Assembly: GCA_943914465.1 (NCBI GenBank)
Contig: CALUCD010000007.1
Span: 62,001 to 126,000, forward strand
Direction: 5' to 3'
DNA from: an uncultured Corynebacterium sp.
GTDB taxonomy: Bacteria > Actinomycetota > Actinomycetes > Mycobacteriales > Mycobacteriaceae
DNA: 64,000 bases
Within the stretch, counting starts at the first letter, position 1, and every line of letters begins with the position of its first letter. Below, one piece after another: positions 1 through 8,730 of this stretch. The position numbers and the translations under genes were made by a program. Below the pieces are notes generated by a model, which was not told the origin of the DNA, did no database searches, and worked only from the letters and a program-made list of their open reading frames with translations.

Positions 1-173
1 TCGCGATCTGAATGCCGCTAAACGCAATAACAGCTGAGGTTGACACGCAATGTGAGGTTAATGGATCGCGCAAAATGTTTGCTTAAGGGCGCCAGCCCCC
101 AATCAACGACACGTTGCCCAGCGCGGACACAGGATTGTGGCAAATATCATCGTGCGCTTCTAGGTTGGAGGGC

Positions 174-1271
174 ATGAGTGAAACGGTGAAAGGTGTTATC
201 GCCCGGTCGAAGGGGGCTGAGGTCGAGGTCGTCGACATTGTCATCCCCGCACCCGGCCCCAACGATGTAGTTGTAAAGGTGCAGGCCACTGGTGTCTGCC
301 ACACGGATCTTGCTTACCGTGATGGCGACATCGCGGACGAGTTTCCCTTTCTCCTCGGTCACGAGACGGCGGGTGTTGTGGATCAGGTCGGCTCGGACGT
401 CTCCCATGTTGAGGTCGGTGATTTCGTTGTGTTGAACTGGCGCGCCGTCTGTGGTGAGTGCCGCGCGTGCCGCAAAGGTGATCCGAAGAATTGCTTCAAT
501 ACGCACAATGCCTCGCAGAGCATGACGCTTGATGATGGCACCGAGCTCACCCCAGCCCTCGGCATCGGCTCGTTCGCCGAGAAGACGCTCGTCCACGAAC
601 TGCAGTGCACCAAGGTGAACCCGGAGGAAGACCCGGCCGCTGCTGGTCTGCTCGGCTGCGGCATTATGGCTGGTCTCGGCGCGGCGGTGAACACCGGGGA
701 GATTCAGCAGGGTGATTCGGTTGCCGTGTTCGGTCTCGGCGGGGTTGGTCTGGCAGCTGTTGCTGGCGCGGCGCTGGCAGGGGCGACGACAGTGATCGCG
801 GTGGACGTGGATCAGCGCAAGTGTGACGCGGCCACTGAGACCTTCGGCGCGACGGCCTCCATCTGCTCGAAAGATATGAGCGAAGATGAGGTGATTGCGA
901 AGGTCCGCGAGCTCACTGACGGTGTCGGCACGGACGTGGCCATTGACGCGGTGGGTATCCAGCCCACCTGGCGCCTGGCTTTCTACTCCCGCGACCTCGC
1001 CGGGCGAATGGTCATGGTGGGTGTGCCCAACCAAACCGACCACGTGGACATCCCCGCCATCGACATGTACGCCCGCGGCGGCTCCATCAAGCCCGCCTGG
1101 TACGGCGACTGCCTGCCGGAGCGTGACTTCCCCGCATACGTTGACCTGCACCTGCAGGGGCGTTTTCCGCTCGGGGAGTTCGTTTCTGAGCGGATTGGGA
1201 TTGGGGATGTTGAGGACGCATTCGCGAAGATGAAGCGCGGTGACGTGCTGCGAAGCGTGGTGGAGTTCTAA
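174..1271 (+). CDS. S-(hydroxymethyl)mycothiol dehydrogenase / class III-type zinc alcohol dehydrogenase
   Basis: A 365-aa zinc-dependent medium-chain dehydrogenase. Catalytic zinc ligands are C42, H63-E64 and C162. The structural zinc Cys cluster is C93, C96, C99 and C107, and the NAD-binding GLGGVG lies at 187-192. In mycothiol-producing actinobacteria this family oxidises the formaldehyde-mycothiol adduct, and mshA in the same window supports mycothiol rather than glutathione as cofactor. The ATG at 174 is chosen because GGAGGG lies just upstream and the family starts close to this Met; the frame is open further upstream. The stop overlaps the start of the MBL hydrolase by one base, so the two are translationally coupled. 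A general NAD alcohol dehydrogenase is the alternative. Confidence 0.85.
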   Translation: MSETVKGVIARSKGAEVEVVDIVIPAPGPNDVVVKVQATGVCHTDLAYRDGDIADEFPFLLGHETAGVVDQVGSDVSHVEVGDFVVLNWRAVCGECRACRKGDPKNCFNTHNASQSMTLDDGTELTPALGIGSFAEKTLVHELQCTKVNPEEDPAAAGLLGCGIMAGLGAAVNTGEIQQGDSVAVFGLGGVGLAAVAGAALAGATTVIAVDVDQRKCDAATETFGATASICSKDMSEDEVIAKVRELTDGVGTDVAIDAVGIQPTWRLAFYSRDLAGRMVMVGVPNQTDHVDIPAIDMYARGGSIKPAWYGDCLPERDFPAYVDLHLQGRFPLGEFVSERIGIGDVEDAFAKMKRGDVLRSVVEF

Positions 1272-1891
1272 TGCACATTGAAAATGTCGTCACCTCCGGC
1301 CTGTTCAAACTGGACGGCGGCGAGTGGGAGGTGGACAACAACGTCTGGATCGTCGGCGACGACTCGGAGGTCTACATCATTGACGCCGCCCACGATGCAA
1401 AGGCCATCGCCGACGCGGTCGGTTCCCGTCGCGTGAAGGGCATCATTGCCACCCACGGACACTCCGACCATATTGACGCGGCGCCGGAGCTGTCTGAGCG
1501 TGTCAACGCCCCGGTGTACCTGCACCCCACCGACGGCTTCCTCTGGCAACGCGAGAACCCGAATTCCCACTACCTTCCGCTCGAGGATGGAGCAACCTTC
1601 CAGATCGCCGGCACCGACCTCAAGGTCCTCTCCACCCCCGGCCACTCACCCGGCTCGGTGGTGCTCTACGCGCCAGAAAGCAACGTCCTCTTCTCCGGTG
1701 ACACCCTTTTCCAGGGCGGGCCGGGGGCGACGGGGCGCTCCTTTTCCTCCTTCAACACCATCATCGACTCCCTGCAGAAATCGGTGCTGGACCTGCCGGC
1801 GGAAACCACGGTGTACACCGGCCACGGTGACCACACCACCATCGGCGAGGAAGCACCGCATTTAGAGGAGTGGATCAGGCGCGGGTACTAG
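1271..1891 (+). CDS. MBL-fold metallo-hydrolase (glyoxalase II-like)
   Basis: A 206-aa metallo-beta-lactamase-fold protein with the metal-binding THGHSDHID at 61-69, a later GHSPG loop, SGDTLF and a C-terminal GHGDHT. This is the pattern of hydroxyacylglutathione-hydrolase-like thioesterases. It overlaps the preceding dehydrogenase by one base (TAATG). Genes of this type commonly follow the mycothiol-dependent formaldehyde dehydrogenase in actinobacteria. A role in hydrolysing the S-formyl-mycothiol product is therefore a reasonable inference, but the substrate cannot be read from the sequence. Confidence 0.85.
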   Translation: MHIENVVTSGLFKLDGGEWEVDNNVWIVGDDSEVYIIDAAHDAKAIADAVGSRRVKGIIATHGHSDHIDAAPELSERVNAPVYLHPTDGFLWQRENPNSHYLPLEDGATFQIAGTDLKVLSTPGHSPGSVVLYAPESNVLFSGDTLFQGGPGATGRSFSSFNTIIDSLQKSVLDLPAETTVYTGHGDHTTIGEEAPHLEEWIRRGY

Positions 1892-1914
1892 ACGTGCTTG
1901 CGCCTGGGCTTCGG

Positions 1915-3570
1915 CTACTTTGCGACGCCCGGCAGTAACCTCGGCACCACCTTACCCACCGCATTTCGTGGCAGTTCCTCAATGAAGTGGACGTCGCGGG
2001 GGATGGAGTGGTCGGCGAGGCGTTCGCGTACCCAATCCTGGATCGCGTTGGCGGTCAGGCACTGCCCGTCTGATCCCTGGTCGCGCACGACCCACACGGC
2101 GATGCGTTTGAAGGTTTCTTTGTCATCGACGCCGTAGGCGAACAAGTCGTGAATGCCGGGCATGTCTTCGAGTATCTCAGTGACGGACTGTGGGTGAACG
2201 TTCTCACCGCCGACGATGATCATGTCATCGACCCGGGACTGGACATGCAAGAAGCCCCGATCGTCCATATAGCCGAGGTCGCCGATTTCGATGAGCCCGT
2301 CGATGGTGACCATCGCAGTTTCCGGGTTGGTGTAGCCGGTAAGGGCCAGGTTGTTGTAGGAGAAAATGCGGCCTGTGACTCCGGCAGGGACGGGTTTGTC
2401 GTCGTTGTCATAGATTCGCACGATGGTGCCGGGTGGGATTCGGCCAGCTGTGCTCGGATCGCTTTGCATTTGCTCCGGGGTGGCTGCCGCTGCGAGCGCC
2501 ATCTCGGTCGAGCCATAGAAGTTGGACAGGATGGGGCCGAAGCGTTTGGTGGCGCGTTGGAGCAGGCTTGGCGTGACTGCGTTGCCGCAGGACGCGAGGA
2601 AGCGTAGTGACGAGGTGTCGAAACGGTCGTTGCTGGGCAGGTCGAGCATTTGCTTGTAGAAAATGGGCGACGACATGACACCACCGCAGCGGTAGTCCTG
2701 GATTTGGCGGTAGCAACGCTCAGCATCGAAGACGCGCATGGTGACCGCGGTGCTACGCGTCATCAATATGAGCTGCAGAGCGACCCATCCCCAAGAGTGA
2801 AACAGTGACGCGGAGAGCTGAATTGTGTCGCCCGGGCGAAATGGGATTGCCTCTAGGAACCCGCCGAGCGCGAGTGGCAACCTGGGCTCAATCCGCAAAA
2901 TGCCCTTGGGGATGCCCGTGGTACCCGAGGACATCACCACGAAGTTTCCGTGTTTGGGAAAGAGCGGTAATTGCGTATCGGCGTCCTGTTTCCTGATGAT
3001 TTCGGCAAGAGTGAGGCCTTTTCGGTCCGCTTCCGTAGCGGCTCGAACCACAGTGACGCTGTGGGCGGTCTGGATGTCTGTCGGAATGCGATCGGCGAAT
3101 TCGTCGTCAATGAACAGTACGTTGATGTTGTTTTCTTCGATGATGCCGCGCAGCTGCTCGGGCGAGGACCCGATGTTAAGCAAGAACAGGTGGCCGCCAG
3201 CGTATCCCCGGGCGAATCCGGGGAGAACGATTCCGCGCCCGTTGCGGGCCATGACTCCAACGCGCAATTCATCGAGGTCTCGCTCCTGCTGCAGGGCGAT
3301 GAGCCAGCGGGCAAGCGTGCGGGTATGGTCGCGCAACTGCCGGTAGGACAGTAGTCCTTCGTCGTCGATGAGTGCTGCGCGCTCGGGGACTGTCGCTGCG
3401 GCTCGTTCGAGTGTGCGGGCTGGAGTGGAGCCGTAGCGCGCGATATCGGGTGCGGCTGTGAGGGCGGATTTGAGGTTGGTGGTGCCGCCGATTGCCCCGG
3501 CGCGGACGGCTGCGGGGACGAAGCGTGTGAGCGCCTGGAGGATGAATAGCGGGTGGTTGGTGGGGCGCAT
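1915..3570 (-). CDS. Acyl-CoA synthetase / AMP-dependent ligase (FadD-like)
   Basis: A 551-aa adenylate-forming enzyme that would activate a carboxylic acid, probably a fatty acid, to the acyl-CoA through an acyl-AMP. The phosphate-binding MSSGTTGIPKG is at 213-223. It is followed by the FYGSTE adenine-site motif, the hinge region (GDLGYMDDRGF, then DDMIIVGGENVHP) and the catalytic C-terminal lysine in PRNAVGKV. It reads toward the MBL gene and is divergent from the SGNH hydrolase across a 161-bp spacer holding a 13-bp palindrome. It is not a close copy of the two ligases at 33-36 kb, and its substrate is unknown. Confidence 0.85.
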   Translation of the reverse strand: MRPTNHPLFILQALTRFVPAAVRAGAIGGTTNLKSALTAAPDIARYGSTPARTLERAAATVPERAALIDDEGLLSYRQLRDHTRTLARWLIALQQERDLDELRVGVMARNGRGIVLPGFARGYAGGHLFLLNIGSSPEQLRGIIEENNINVLFIDDEFADRIPTDIQTAHSVTVVRAATEADRKGLTLAEIIRKQDADTQLPLFPKHGNFVVMSSGTTGIPKGILRIEPRLPLALGGFLEAIPFRPGDTIQLSASLFHSWGWVALQLILMTRSTAVTMRVFDAERCYRQIQDYRCGGVMSSPIFYKQMLDLPSNDRFDTSSLRFLASCGNAVTPSLLQRATKRFGPILSNFYGSTEMALAAAATPEQMQSDPSTAGRIPPGTIVRIYDNDDKPVPAGVTGRIFSYNNLALTGYTNPETAMVTIDGLIEIGDLGYMDDRGFLHVQSRVDDMIIVGGENVHPQSVTEILEDMPGIHDLFAYGVDDKETFKRIAVWVVRDQGSDGQCLTANAIQDWVRERLADHSIPRDVHFIEELPRNAVGKVVPRLLPGVAK

Positions 3571-3609
3571 TGATGAAACCTACTCTCGTTTGCATGTAAC
3601 GTGAGGGAG

Positions 3610-3622
3610 ATACGTCACGTAT
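3610..3622. promoter_or_regulatory. 13-bp palindrome between divergent ligase and SGNH genes
   Basis: ATACGTCACGTAT is a perfect odd-length palindrome centred on C3616, about 40 bp upstream of the ligase start. A TTGACA-like hexamer for the minus strand lies at about 3646-3651. The placement fits a repressor site acting on the ligase promoter, but no regulator gene is adjacent. Confidence 0.35.
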
Positions 3623-3731
3623 GTTTCTTGTGTGATGGTTTGTGCTGTCAACGAAACAAATGTTGGTGGCGAGCAAAACCGGACCCATAAATAATCTGTT
3701 ATGTAATACTTTAGTACACAAAAGGAATATT

Positions 3732-4568
3732 ATGCGCATTGTTACAAATTGTGGGCGACCGACTGCAATCCTTGCCGCATTCCTGGCAGTTCTCTGGCTG
3801 ACCGCCGCCCCCGCCGCCGACGCGCAGGAGCGCAACATGGTGATCCTCGGCGACTCGGTCATCGCTGACCCCAGCGCACCGCAATGGGCGGCGGGCAAAC
3901 TCGGGTTGGACGCACGCGGCTCCTCCAACGTGAACACCTGGTGCCCAACGTCGCCAACGAACTGGGGCAAACGCGCTGCGGGCAAACTGGGGTTGCCGGC
4001 GTGGGACTACTCGTGCGCAGGCACCGTCTCAATGCAGAAAGGCCCCCAGTTCGCGTCCCAGGTCACCCGCGCAGTCAACGATGGTGGGCTAAACCGCAAC
4101 ACAGCCCGCGTGATTATCTCCACCGGCTTCAACGACACGTACCACCCGGATGGCCGAGACCGTGCCGCGTTCCGTCGAGACTTCGTCGCTGCGATGGCGC
4201 CGCAAGTGGACCGCATCAAAGCCGCCGCACCGAACGCGCGCATCCAGATCGTGGGCTACCCGAAGATCACCGCCAACGGCAATGTGTGCCTCTTCCATAT
4301 CGCCCCGAACGTGTCCGACACCACGCCGTTTGCCGCGGTGCAGGAGTGGGAAGACACCGCTCAGTGGGGCCAGGTTGACCTTGCTCGCGCAACCGGCACA
4401 GAATTCCTCGACCTCAAGCCGTCGACGTGGAACAACAGCATGTGCGCACCAGATCATGCGCGGATGTGGGCTGGCCTGGTGGATTTCTACGGTGGGCCCG
4501 GCAACCTGCCCATTCACGTCAACCAGCGCGGCCATGAACACGTGGCCAATGTGATTGCCGGCTCCTAG
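3732..4568 (+). CDS. Secreted SGNH/GDSL-family hydrolase
   Basis: A 278-aa exported esterase/lipase-like protein. The signal peptide covers about residues 1-31 and ends at a likely APAADA-QE cleavage site. Block I GDS (40-42) supplies the nucleophile S42. A later N (in STGFND) and the C-terminal IHVNQRGHEH supply the oxyanion and histidine positions. Four or more cysteines in the mature part suggest disulfides, as in extracellular actinobacterial SGNH lipases. The ATG at 3732 has AAAGGA six bases upstream; an in-frame ATG at 3642 would add a non-signal-like extension and is rejected. A candidate -10 TAATAC lies at about 3704. The 3' end converges on the DUF2304 gene with only 13 bp between. 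Confidence 0.85.
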   Translation: MRIVTNCGRPTAILAAFLAVLWLTAAPAADAQERNMVILGDSVIADPSAPQWAAGKLGLDARGSSNVNTWCPTSPTNWGKRAAGKLGLPAWDYSCAGTVSMQKGPQFASQVTRAVNDGGLNRNTARVIISTGFNDTYHPDGRDRAAFRRDFVAAMAPQVDRIKAAAPNARIQIVGYPKITANGNVCLFHIAPNVSDTTPFAAVQEWEDTAQWGQVDLARATGTEFLDLKPSTWNNSMCAPDHARMWAGLVDFYGGPGNLPIHVNQRGHEHVANVIAGS

Positions 4569-4581
4569 CCGTGGCCAGTAT

Positions 4582-4920
4582 CTAGCCCTGGCGGGTGGGT
4601 GCCTCCGCGTTTTGGATTGCCACCGCCCGGGCGAGACGCGCGTAGCGCAGCTCCTGTTCGCGGAACCGTGTCCACGTGGACACAGTGGTGAAGAAGAACG
4701 CGATGATGAGCACGTACAGCATCAGGTCCGTACCGCGGTCAACGCCCAACCAATTGGCCACCACCGTGACATCGTCGGGCCGTAAAATTGCCCACAATGC
4801 CGCAACGATGAGCACCACAAAACCGATCTTGACCCACGCTTTCGCGTTGGCCTTTTTGCGGTTGACAAAGAAGTACAGCGCCAGCGCGATAGTGGCGATG
4901 ATCAGGACGAGCTGAATCAC
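4582..4920 (-). CDS. DUF2304 family membrane protein
   Basis: A 112-aa protein with three hydrophobic segments (about 1-18, 29-47 and 66-84) and a charged C-terminus, matching the DUF2304 pattern. DUF2304 proteins are usually encoded beside polyprenyl-phosphate glycosyltransferases, and here the gene lies 16 bp downstream of one in the same orientation. It is probably a membrane partner for that transferase; no catalytic residues are visible. Confidence 0.75.
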   Translation of the reverse strand: MIQLVLIIATIALALYFFVNRKKANAKAWVKIGFVVLIVAALWAILRPDDVTVVANWLGVDRGTDLMLYVLIIAFFFTTVSTWTRFREQELRYARLARAVAIQNAEAPTRQG

Positions 4921-4936
4921 TTACGTCTCCCTCCGG

Positions 4937-5644
4937 TCATTTCAGCCTGCGGGCCACAAAACCGTCAGCCAGGATATTCACACCGTTGATCAGGGATTGT
5001 CCCTTGCTCATTGAGTAATCGGTGTACAGGATGTCCACGGGTTGCTCTGCAACCCGCCAGTTTTTCTGGTCAATCATGGCCACAATCTCAGACGCATGGG
5101 ACATGCCGTTCATGCGGATGTCCATCTCATCGGCCACTTTTTTGTTGAACACGCGAAGCCCATTGTGCGCATCAGACAGGCCAAGGCGCTGTGTGCGCGG
5201 AGAAAGCAACACCACTGTCTTGAGTACCACGCGCTTAATCCATGGCACCTGCGAATTTTCCTGGCCAGCAAAGCGTGTGCCCACAATGATGTCTACCGGC
5301 TCTGCACGCAACCGCTCCACCATGGCCACCACGTCTTTGACCTGATGTTGGCCGTCTGCGTCGAAGGTGGCGAAGTAGCGCGCCCCAGGTTGCGCGCGGG
5401 CGTATTCCACACCGGTCTGAATTGCCGCGCCCTGCCCTAGGTTGACAGGGTGGTTAACCAGGTGGGCGCCGGAGGTGCGGATCGCCTCGGCGGAGTTGTC
5501 TGCGGAGCCGTCGTTCACCGCCACAATGTTCGGGAACGTGGCAAGCGCCTTGCTGATGACATCGTGAATGACCTGGCCCTCGTTGTAGCAAGGAATGATC
5601 AGCCAGGTGTCACTGAAGTTCGGATTAGCCCGCGTCGCGTCCAT
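4937..5644 (-). CDS. Family 2 glycosyltransferase (polyprenyl-phosphate-sugar synthase-like)
   Basis: A 235-aa GT-A fold transferase. The nucleotide-binding start IIPCYNEG is followed by VNDGSADN and the metal-binding DADGQH, then GTRF and the NGLRVFNK acceptor-side motif. This resembles dolichyl/polyprenyl-phosphate hexose synthases without the C-terminal membrane part, consistent with the neighbouring DUF2304 gene providing the membrane anchor. It lies in the minus-strand cluster with rml genes and probably builds lipid-linked sugar for the envelope. Donor and acceptor are unknown. Confidence 0.8.
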   Translation of the reverse strand: MDATRANPNFSDTWLIIPCYNEGQVIHDVISKALATFPNIVAVNDGSADNSAEAIRTSGAHLVNHPVNLGQGAAIQTGVEYARAQPGARYFATFDADGQHQVKDVVAMVERLRAEPVDIIVGTRFAGQENSQVPWIKRVVLKTVVLLSPRTQRLGLSDAHNGLRVFNKKVADEMDIRMNGMSHASEIVAMIDQKNWRVAEQPVDILYTDYSMSKGQSLINGVNILADGFVARRLK

Positions 5645-5669
5645 CTTGAACTACGTTACCCCTGCGCGT

Positions 5670-6479
5670 TTACCCGCGATGGAAAAGGCGCGAGTAAACG
5701 CGCTTCGTCAATCCCATTGGCAGCGCGCGGTAAGCGTTGCGGGCCGCCAGGTTGAACACCGCTCGCGGGCGTGAGACCAAACCGTAGTCGACCAGGTTGC
5801 GCTGCATGACCCGCTCCGCCTGCCGGGTCTGTGCGCTGGAGCGTCGGCGCAGCTGGTCGTCGCTGACCCGAAAGTACGTGAGCGGTTCAGGCAGGTTTGC
5901 CAGCGCGTGGCCAGCTGCGATGAGCCGCGCCCACAAGTCGTAGTCCTCCATGAACTGCACATGCTGGTACCCGCCAACGGCTTTGACCGCTTCAGTGCGA
6001 AACATCACCGACGGGTGGTTGAGCGGGGAGTTCATCTTCACGTACCGGTTCGGGTCTTCTGGTAGTGCGCGGATTCGCCCGCCATCGCCAGGCGTGTGCT
6101 CGAACTCCTCTACCGCCGTACCGAGTGCTGCGACGTCAGGGTGGGCGGCAAGGTAGGCGAGTTGCTTGGCAAAGCGCTCCGGTTTCGCTGCGTCGTCTGA
6201 GTCCAGGCGCGCAACGAATGTCGCCGTGATCGTTTCCAACCCCGCGTTGCAGGCGCGCCCAAGGCCAACATTTTCGTCCAGCTTGAGCACCCGCGCATGG
6301 GCGTGCGTATCGACGTAGCCCGCAACCACATCCGCAACAGCCTGCGGCACCGGACCATCCATCACCACCAGGACGTCATCTGCTGGCCGGGTCTGTGCGT
6401 CCAACGAGTCAAGCGCGACCGTGAGTTCAGTCGGGTCGGTGCCGCGGTACACGCTCATCAAAACTGCGATAGTGCTCAT
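5670..6479 (-). CDS. Family 2 glycosyltransferase
   Basis: A 269-aa GT2 enzyme: VLMSVYRG at the N-terminus, VVMDG, NVGLGRACN, the metal-binding LDSDD, and MEDYDLWARL where a catalytic base (ED) is expected. The C-terminal 60 residues are basic and may lie on the membrane. It sits 12 bp downstream of rmlA. Clustering with dTDP-rhamnose genes suggests it transfers rhamnose or another sugar to a cell-wall glycan, but this is inference from context only. Confidence 0.8.
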   Translation of the reverse strand: MSTIAVLMSVYRGTDPTELTVALDSLDAQTRPADDVLVVMDGPVPQAVADVVAGYVDTHAHARVLKLDENVGLGRACNAGLETITATFVARLDSDDAAKPERFAKQLAYLAAHPDVAALGTAVEEFEHTPGDGGRIRALPEDPNRYVKMNSPLNHPSVMFRTEAVKAVGGYQHVQFMEDYDLWARLIAAGHALANLPEPLTYFRVSDDQLRRRSSAQTRQAERVMQRNLVDYGLVSRPRAVFNLAARNAYRALPMGLTKRVYSRLFHRG

Positions 6480-6491
6480 GATTCTCCCTGG

Positions 6492-7358
6492 TTAGTCTCG
6501 TGCAGCGTCCACGAGGTAGCGCCCATAGCCGGACTTCATCATTGGTTCTGCTAGCCGCTCGAGCGCCGCAGCGTCGATAAAGCCTTGGCGAAACGCCGCC
6601 ACTTCAGGCGAGCCAATGATGGTGCCGGTGCGTTTTTGAATCACCTCAACGTAGGCGCTGGCCTCACTCATTGAATCGATCGTGCCCGTGTCCAACCACA
6701 CATCTCCGCGGCGGAGGCGGTGCACCCTGAGGCGTCCTTGGCGTAGGTAGGCGTCGTTGACTGAGGTGATCTCAAGCTCCCCACGATCGCTCGGCTCGAT
6801 GCCTTTCGCGATCTCCACCACATCGTTGTCGTAAAAATACAGGCCAACAACAGCGAAGTTCGACTTCGGGTGGGCAGGCTTTTCCTCAATGGACAGTGCG
6901 GTGCCGGTGTGGTCGAACTCCACCACGCCGTAGCGCTGCGGGTCTGAAACTTCGTAGGCGAAGATGGTGCCACCAGTCGTCTCACCCTGGGTTTCGCCGA
7001 GGATGCGGGTCAGTTCGGTGCCGTCGAAGATGTTGTCTCCCAGTACCAGAGCGACCGAATCAGAGCCGATGAACTCCTCGCCGATCAAAAACGCCTGCGC
7101 CAATCCATCCGGGGAGGGTTGGGTGGCGTAGTTGATTGAAATGCCGAGGGGGGTGCCGTCGCCAAGCAACCGCTCAAACGCGGGCCTGTCCTCAGGTGTG
7201 GTGATGACAAGGATCTCGCGAATCCCTGCGCTCATGAGCGTGGTCAGCGGGTAGAACACCATCGGCTTGTCATAAATCGGCATCAGTTGTTTCGAGATGC
7301 CCTTGGTGATCGGGTACAGCCTGGTGCCCGAACCGCCTGCGAGGATGATGCCCTTCAT
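6492..7358 (-). CDS. rmlA: Glucose-1-phosphate thymidylyltransferase RmlA
   Basis: A 288-aa enzyme making dTDP-glucose from Glc-1-P and dTTP, the first step of dTDP-L-rhamnose synthesis. It has the signature LAGGSGTRLYP at the N-terminus, then KPMVFYPL, VLGDNIFDG and EEKPAHPKSN. Length and motif order match bacterial RmlA closely. It lies 16 bp downstream of the rmlCD fusion and is probably co-transcribed with rmlB and rmlCD. dTDP-rhamnose supplies the linker between peptidoglycan and arabinogalactan in Corynebacteriales. Confidence 0.95.
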   Translation of the reverse strand: MKGIILAGGSGTRLYPITKGISKQLMPIYDKPMVFYPLTTLMSAGIREILVITTPEDRPAFERLLGDGTPLGISINYATQPSPDGLAQAFLIGEEFIGSDSVALVLGDNIFDGTELTRILGETQGETTGGTIFAYEVSDPQRYGVVEFDHTGTALSIEEKPAHPKSNFAVVGLYFYDNDVVEIAKGIEPSDRGELEITSVNDAYLRQGRLRVHRLRRGDVWLDTGTIDSMSEASAYVEVIQKRTGTIIGSPEVAAFRQGFIDAAALERLAEPMMKSGYGRYLVDAARD

Positions 7359-7374
7359 GAGTCAGTCAGTCTAG

Positions 7375-8703
7375 CTAGCCCGCGCGCCCGTCGAGGTAGA
7401 ACGCCAACGCAGCCCGCCAATTGGTGGGCGTGAACCCGGTGGCAGTGATTTTAGCCAGGTCCAACGTTGACTCGGCAGGCCGCGGCGCTTCGGGTCCGAA
7501 GAGTTCGGCGTACTGCGCAGAGGTCACAGGGTGCACGTCGGTGGGGTCTTTGCCCATACCGATGTAGACCGCCATGGCGATCTCATCTCGGCCTGCCGGG
7601 TCCCCCTCCGAGGTGAGGTTGTACACGCCGTACGCAGCGCCTGTGTCAAGTAAATGGGCAATGCCTTTGGCCAGGTCCTCGGCCCACGTTGGCCGGCCTC
7701 GCTGGTCGCTGACCACGTTTGGCTGCACACCGTTTGCAGCAAGACGTGCCATGGTTGCCATGAAGTTCGATCCCTCCCCAAACACCCAGGCAGTGCGCAC
7801 CACGTAGTGCTTGCGGGCCACTTGCGCCGCCGTATCACCCGCGGCCTTCGAGGCGCCGTAGGCACTCAGCGGGCTGGCGGGCTCGTGCTCAGGGTGCAGC
7901 TCACGCGTGCCGTCGAAAATGTAGTCGGAGGACACGTGCACCAAGGTCAGGTCGTGCTCGTTCGCAATTGCGGCGAGTGTCGCCGGAGCGTCCGCGTTCG
8001 TTGCCCACGCAGCGGCGCGGTCAGTCTCAGCGCCGTTGACGTCGTTATAGGCAGCGCAGTTCACAATCGCCCAGTACCCGGAAAAATCCAGCTCCGGGAT
8101 GTCGGTGATGTCGAACTCCTCGTGGCCGAAGAAGTCTGCCTGTTGGTCGTTCCACACCCGCCGCAGCGCTCGCCCAAGCTGGCCATCTGCCCCAGTGACG
8201 AGGATTTTACGGGGGGTTACTGGGGTTGCGTCGACAAGCATTGGATGCTCCTTGTCGGCGGCGGAGAGCTGCGTCGGCGCAAGCGGCCACTCAATTTCCT
8301 GATACGAGCAGAACGCGTACGTGCCGTTCGGATTGTAGCGCTGATTCACCAGGTAGATGTAGCTGGTGTTGTCCTCGAGCGCTTGAAAGCCGTTGGCCAC
8401 CCCACGCGGCACAAACACCGCGGTCGCAGGGGTGATCTCCACACCGAATTTCGCACCGAACGTAGGCGAGCCCTCGCGCATGTCCACCCACGCGCCGTAG
8501 ACCTTGCCAGTTGCCACCGAGACCCACTTATCCCACGGCTCCGCATGCATCCCACGGGTGGTGCCAGCGTGCGTATTGAAGCTGACGTTATTTTGCTTCG
8601 GCGTTAAATGCTGGCCCGCCCAATTCTCCTTGAACCAGCCACGGTTGTCCTCGTGCAGGCTCAAGTCATAGACGATAAGGCCATCAATAGGGGTCTCGCG
8701 CAT
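7375..8703 (-). CDS. Fused dTDP-4-dehydrorhamnose 3,5-epimerase / reductase (RmlC-RmlD)
   Basis: A 442-aa bifunctional protein. Residues 1 to about 160 form the RmlC cupin, with the catalytic histidine in TRGMHAEP (H53), K59 and the tyrosine-rich segment near 116-123. Residues 165-442 form RmlD, a short-chain reductase with the nucleotide motif GADGQLG (171-177) and the YxxxK pair Y282/K286. Together they turn dTDP-4-keto-6-deoxyglucose into dTDP-L-rhamnose, completing the pathway with rmlA and rmlB on either side. Such fusions are known in corynebacteria, whereas mycobacteria use separate genes. The frame is open across the junction with no sign of a frameshift. Confidence 0.92.
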   Translation of the reverse strand: MRETPIDGLIVYDLSLHEDNRGWFKENWAGQHLTPKQNNVSFNTHAGTTRGMHAEPWDKWVSVATGKVYGAWVDMREGSPTFGAKFGVEITPATAVFVPRGVANGFQALEDNTSYIYLVNQRYNPNGTYAFCSYQEIEWPLAPTQLSAADKEHPMLVDATPVTPRKILVTGADGQLGRALRRVWNDQQADFFGHEEFDITDIPELDFSGYWAIVNCAAYNDVNGAETDRAAAWATNADAPATLAAIANEHDLTLVHVSSDYIFDGTRELHPEHEPASPLSAYGASKAAGDTAAQVARKHYVVRTAWVFGEGSNFMATMARLAANGVQPNVVSDQRGRPTWAEDLAKGIAHLLDTGAAYGVYNLTSEGDPAGRDEIAMAVYIGMGKDPTDVHPVTSAQYAELFGPEAPRPAESTLDLAKITATGFTPTNWRAALAFYLDGRAG

Positions 8704-8730
8704 GCGTTCCAGGGTATCTGCGGGCGCTGG

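Noticed and set aside
147..1151. 334-codon minus-strand open frame across the alcohol dehydrogenase
   Set aside because: Antisense shadow without recognisable features; all zinc-site residues are on the plus-strand frame.
7654..8607. 317-codon plus-strand open frame across the rmlCD gene
   Set aside because: Antisense to a clearly recognised fused enzyme; composition is Arg/His/Val-rich, typical of shadow frames.
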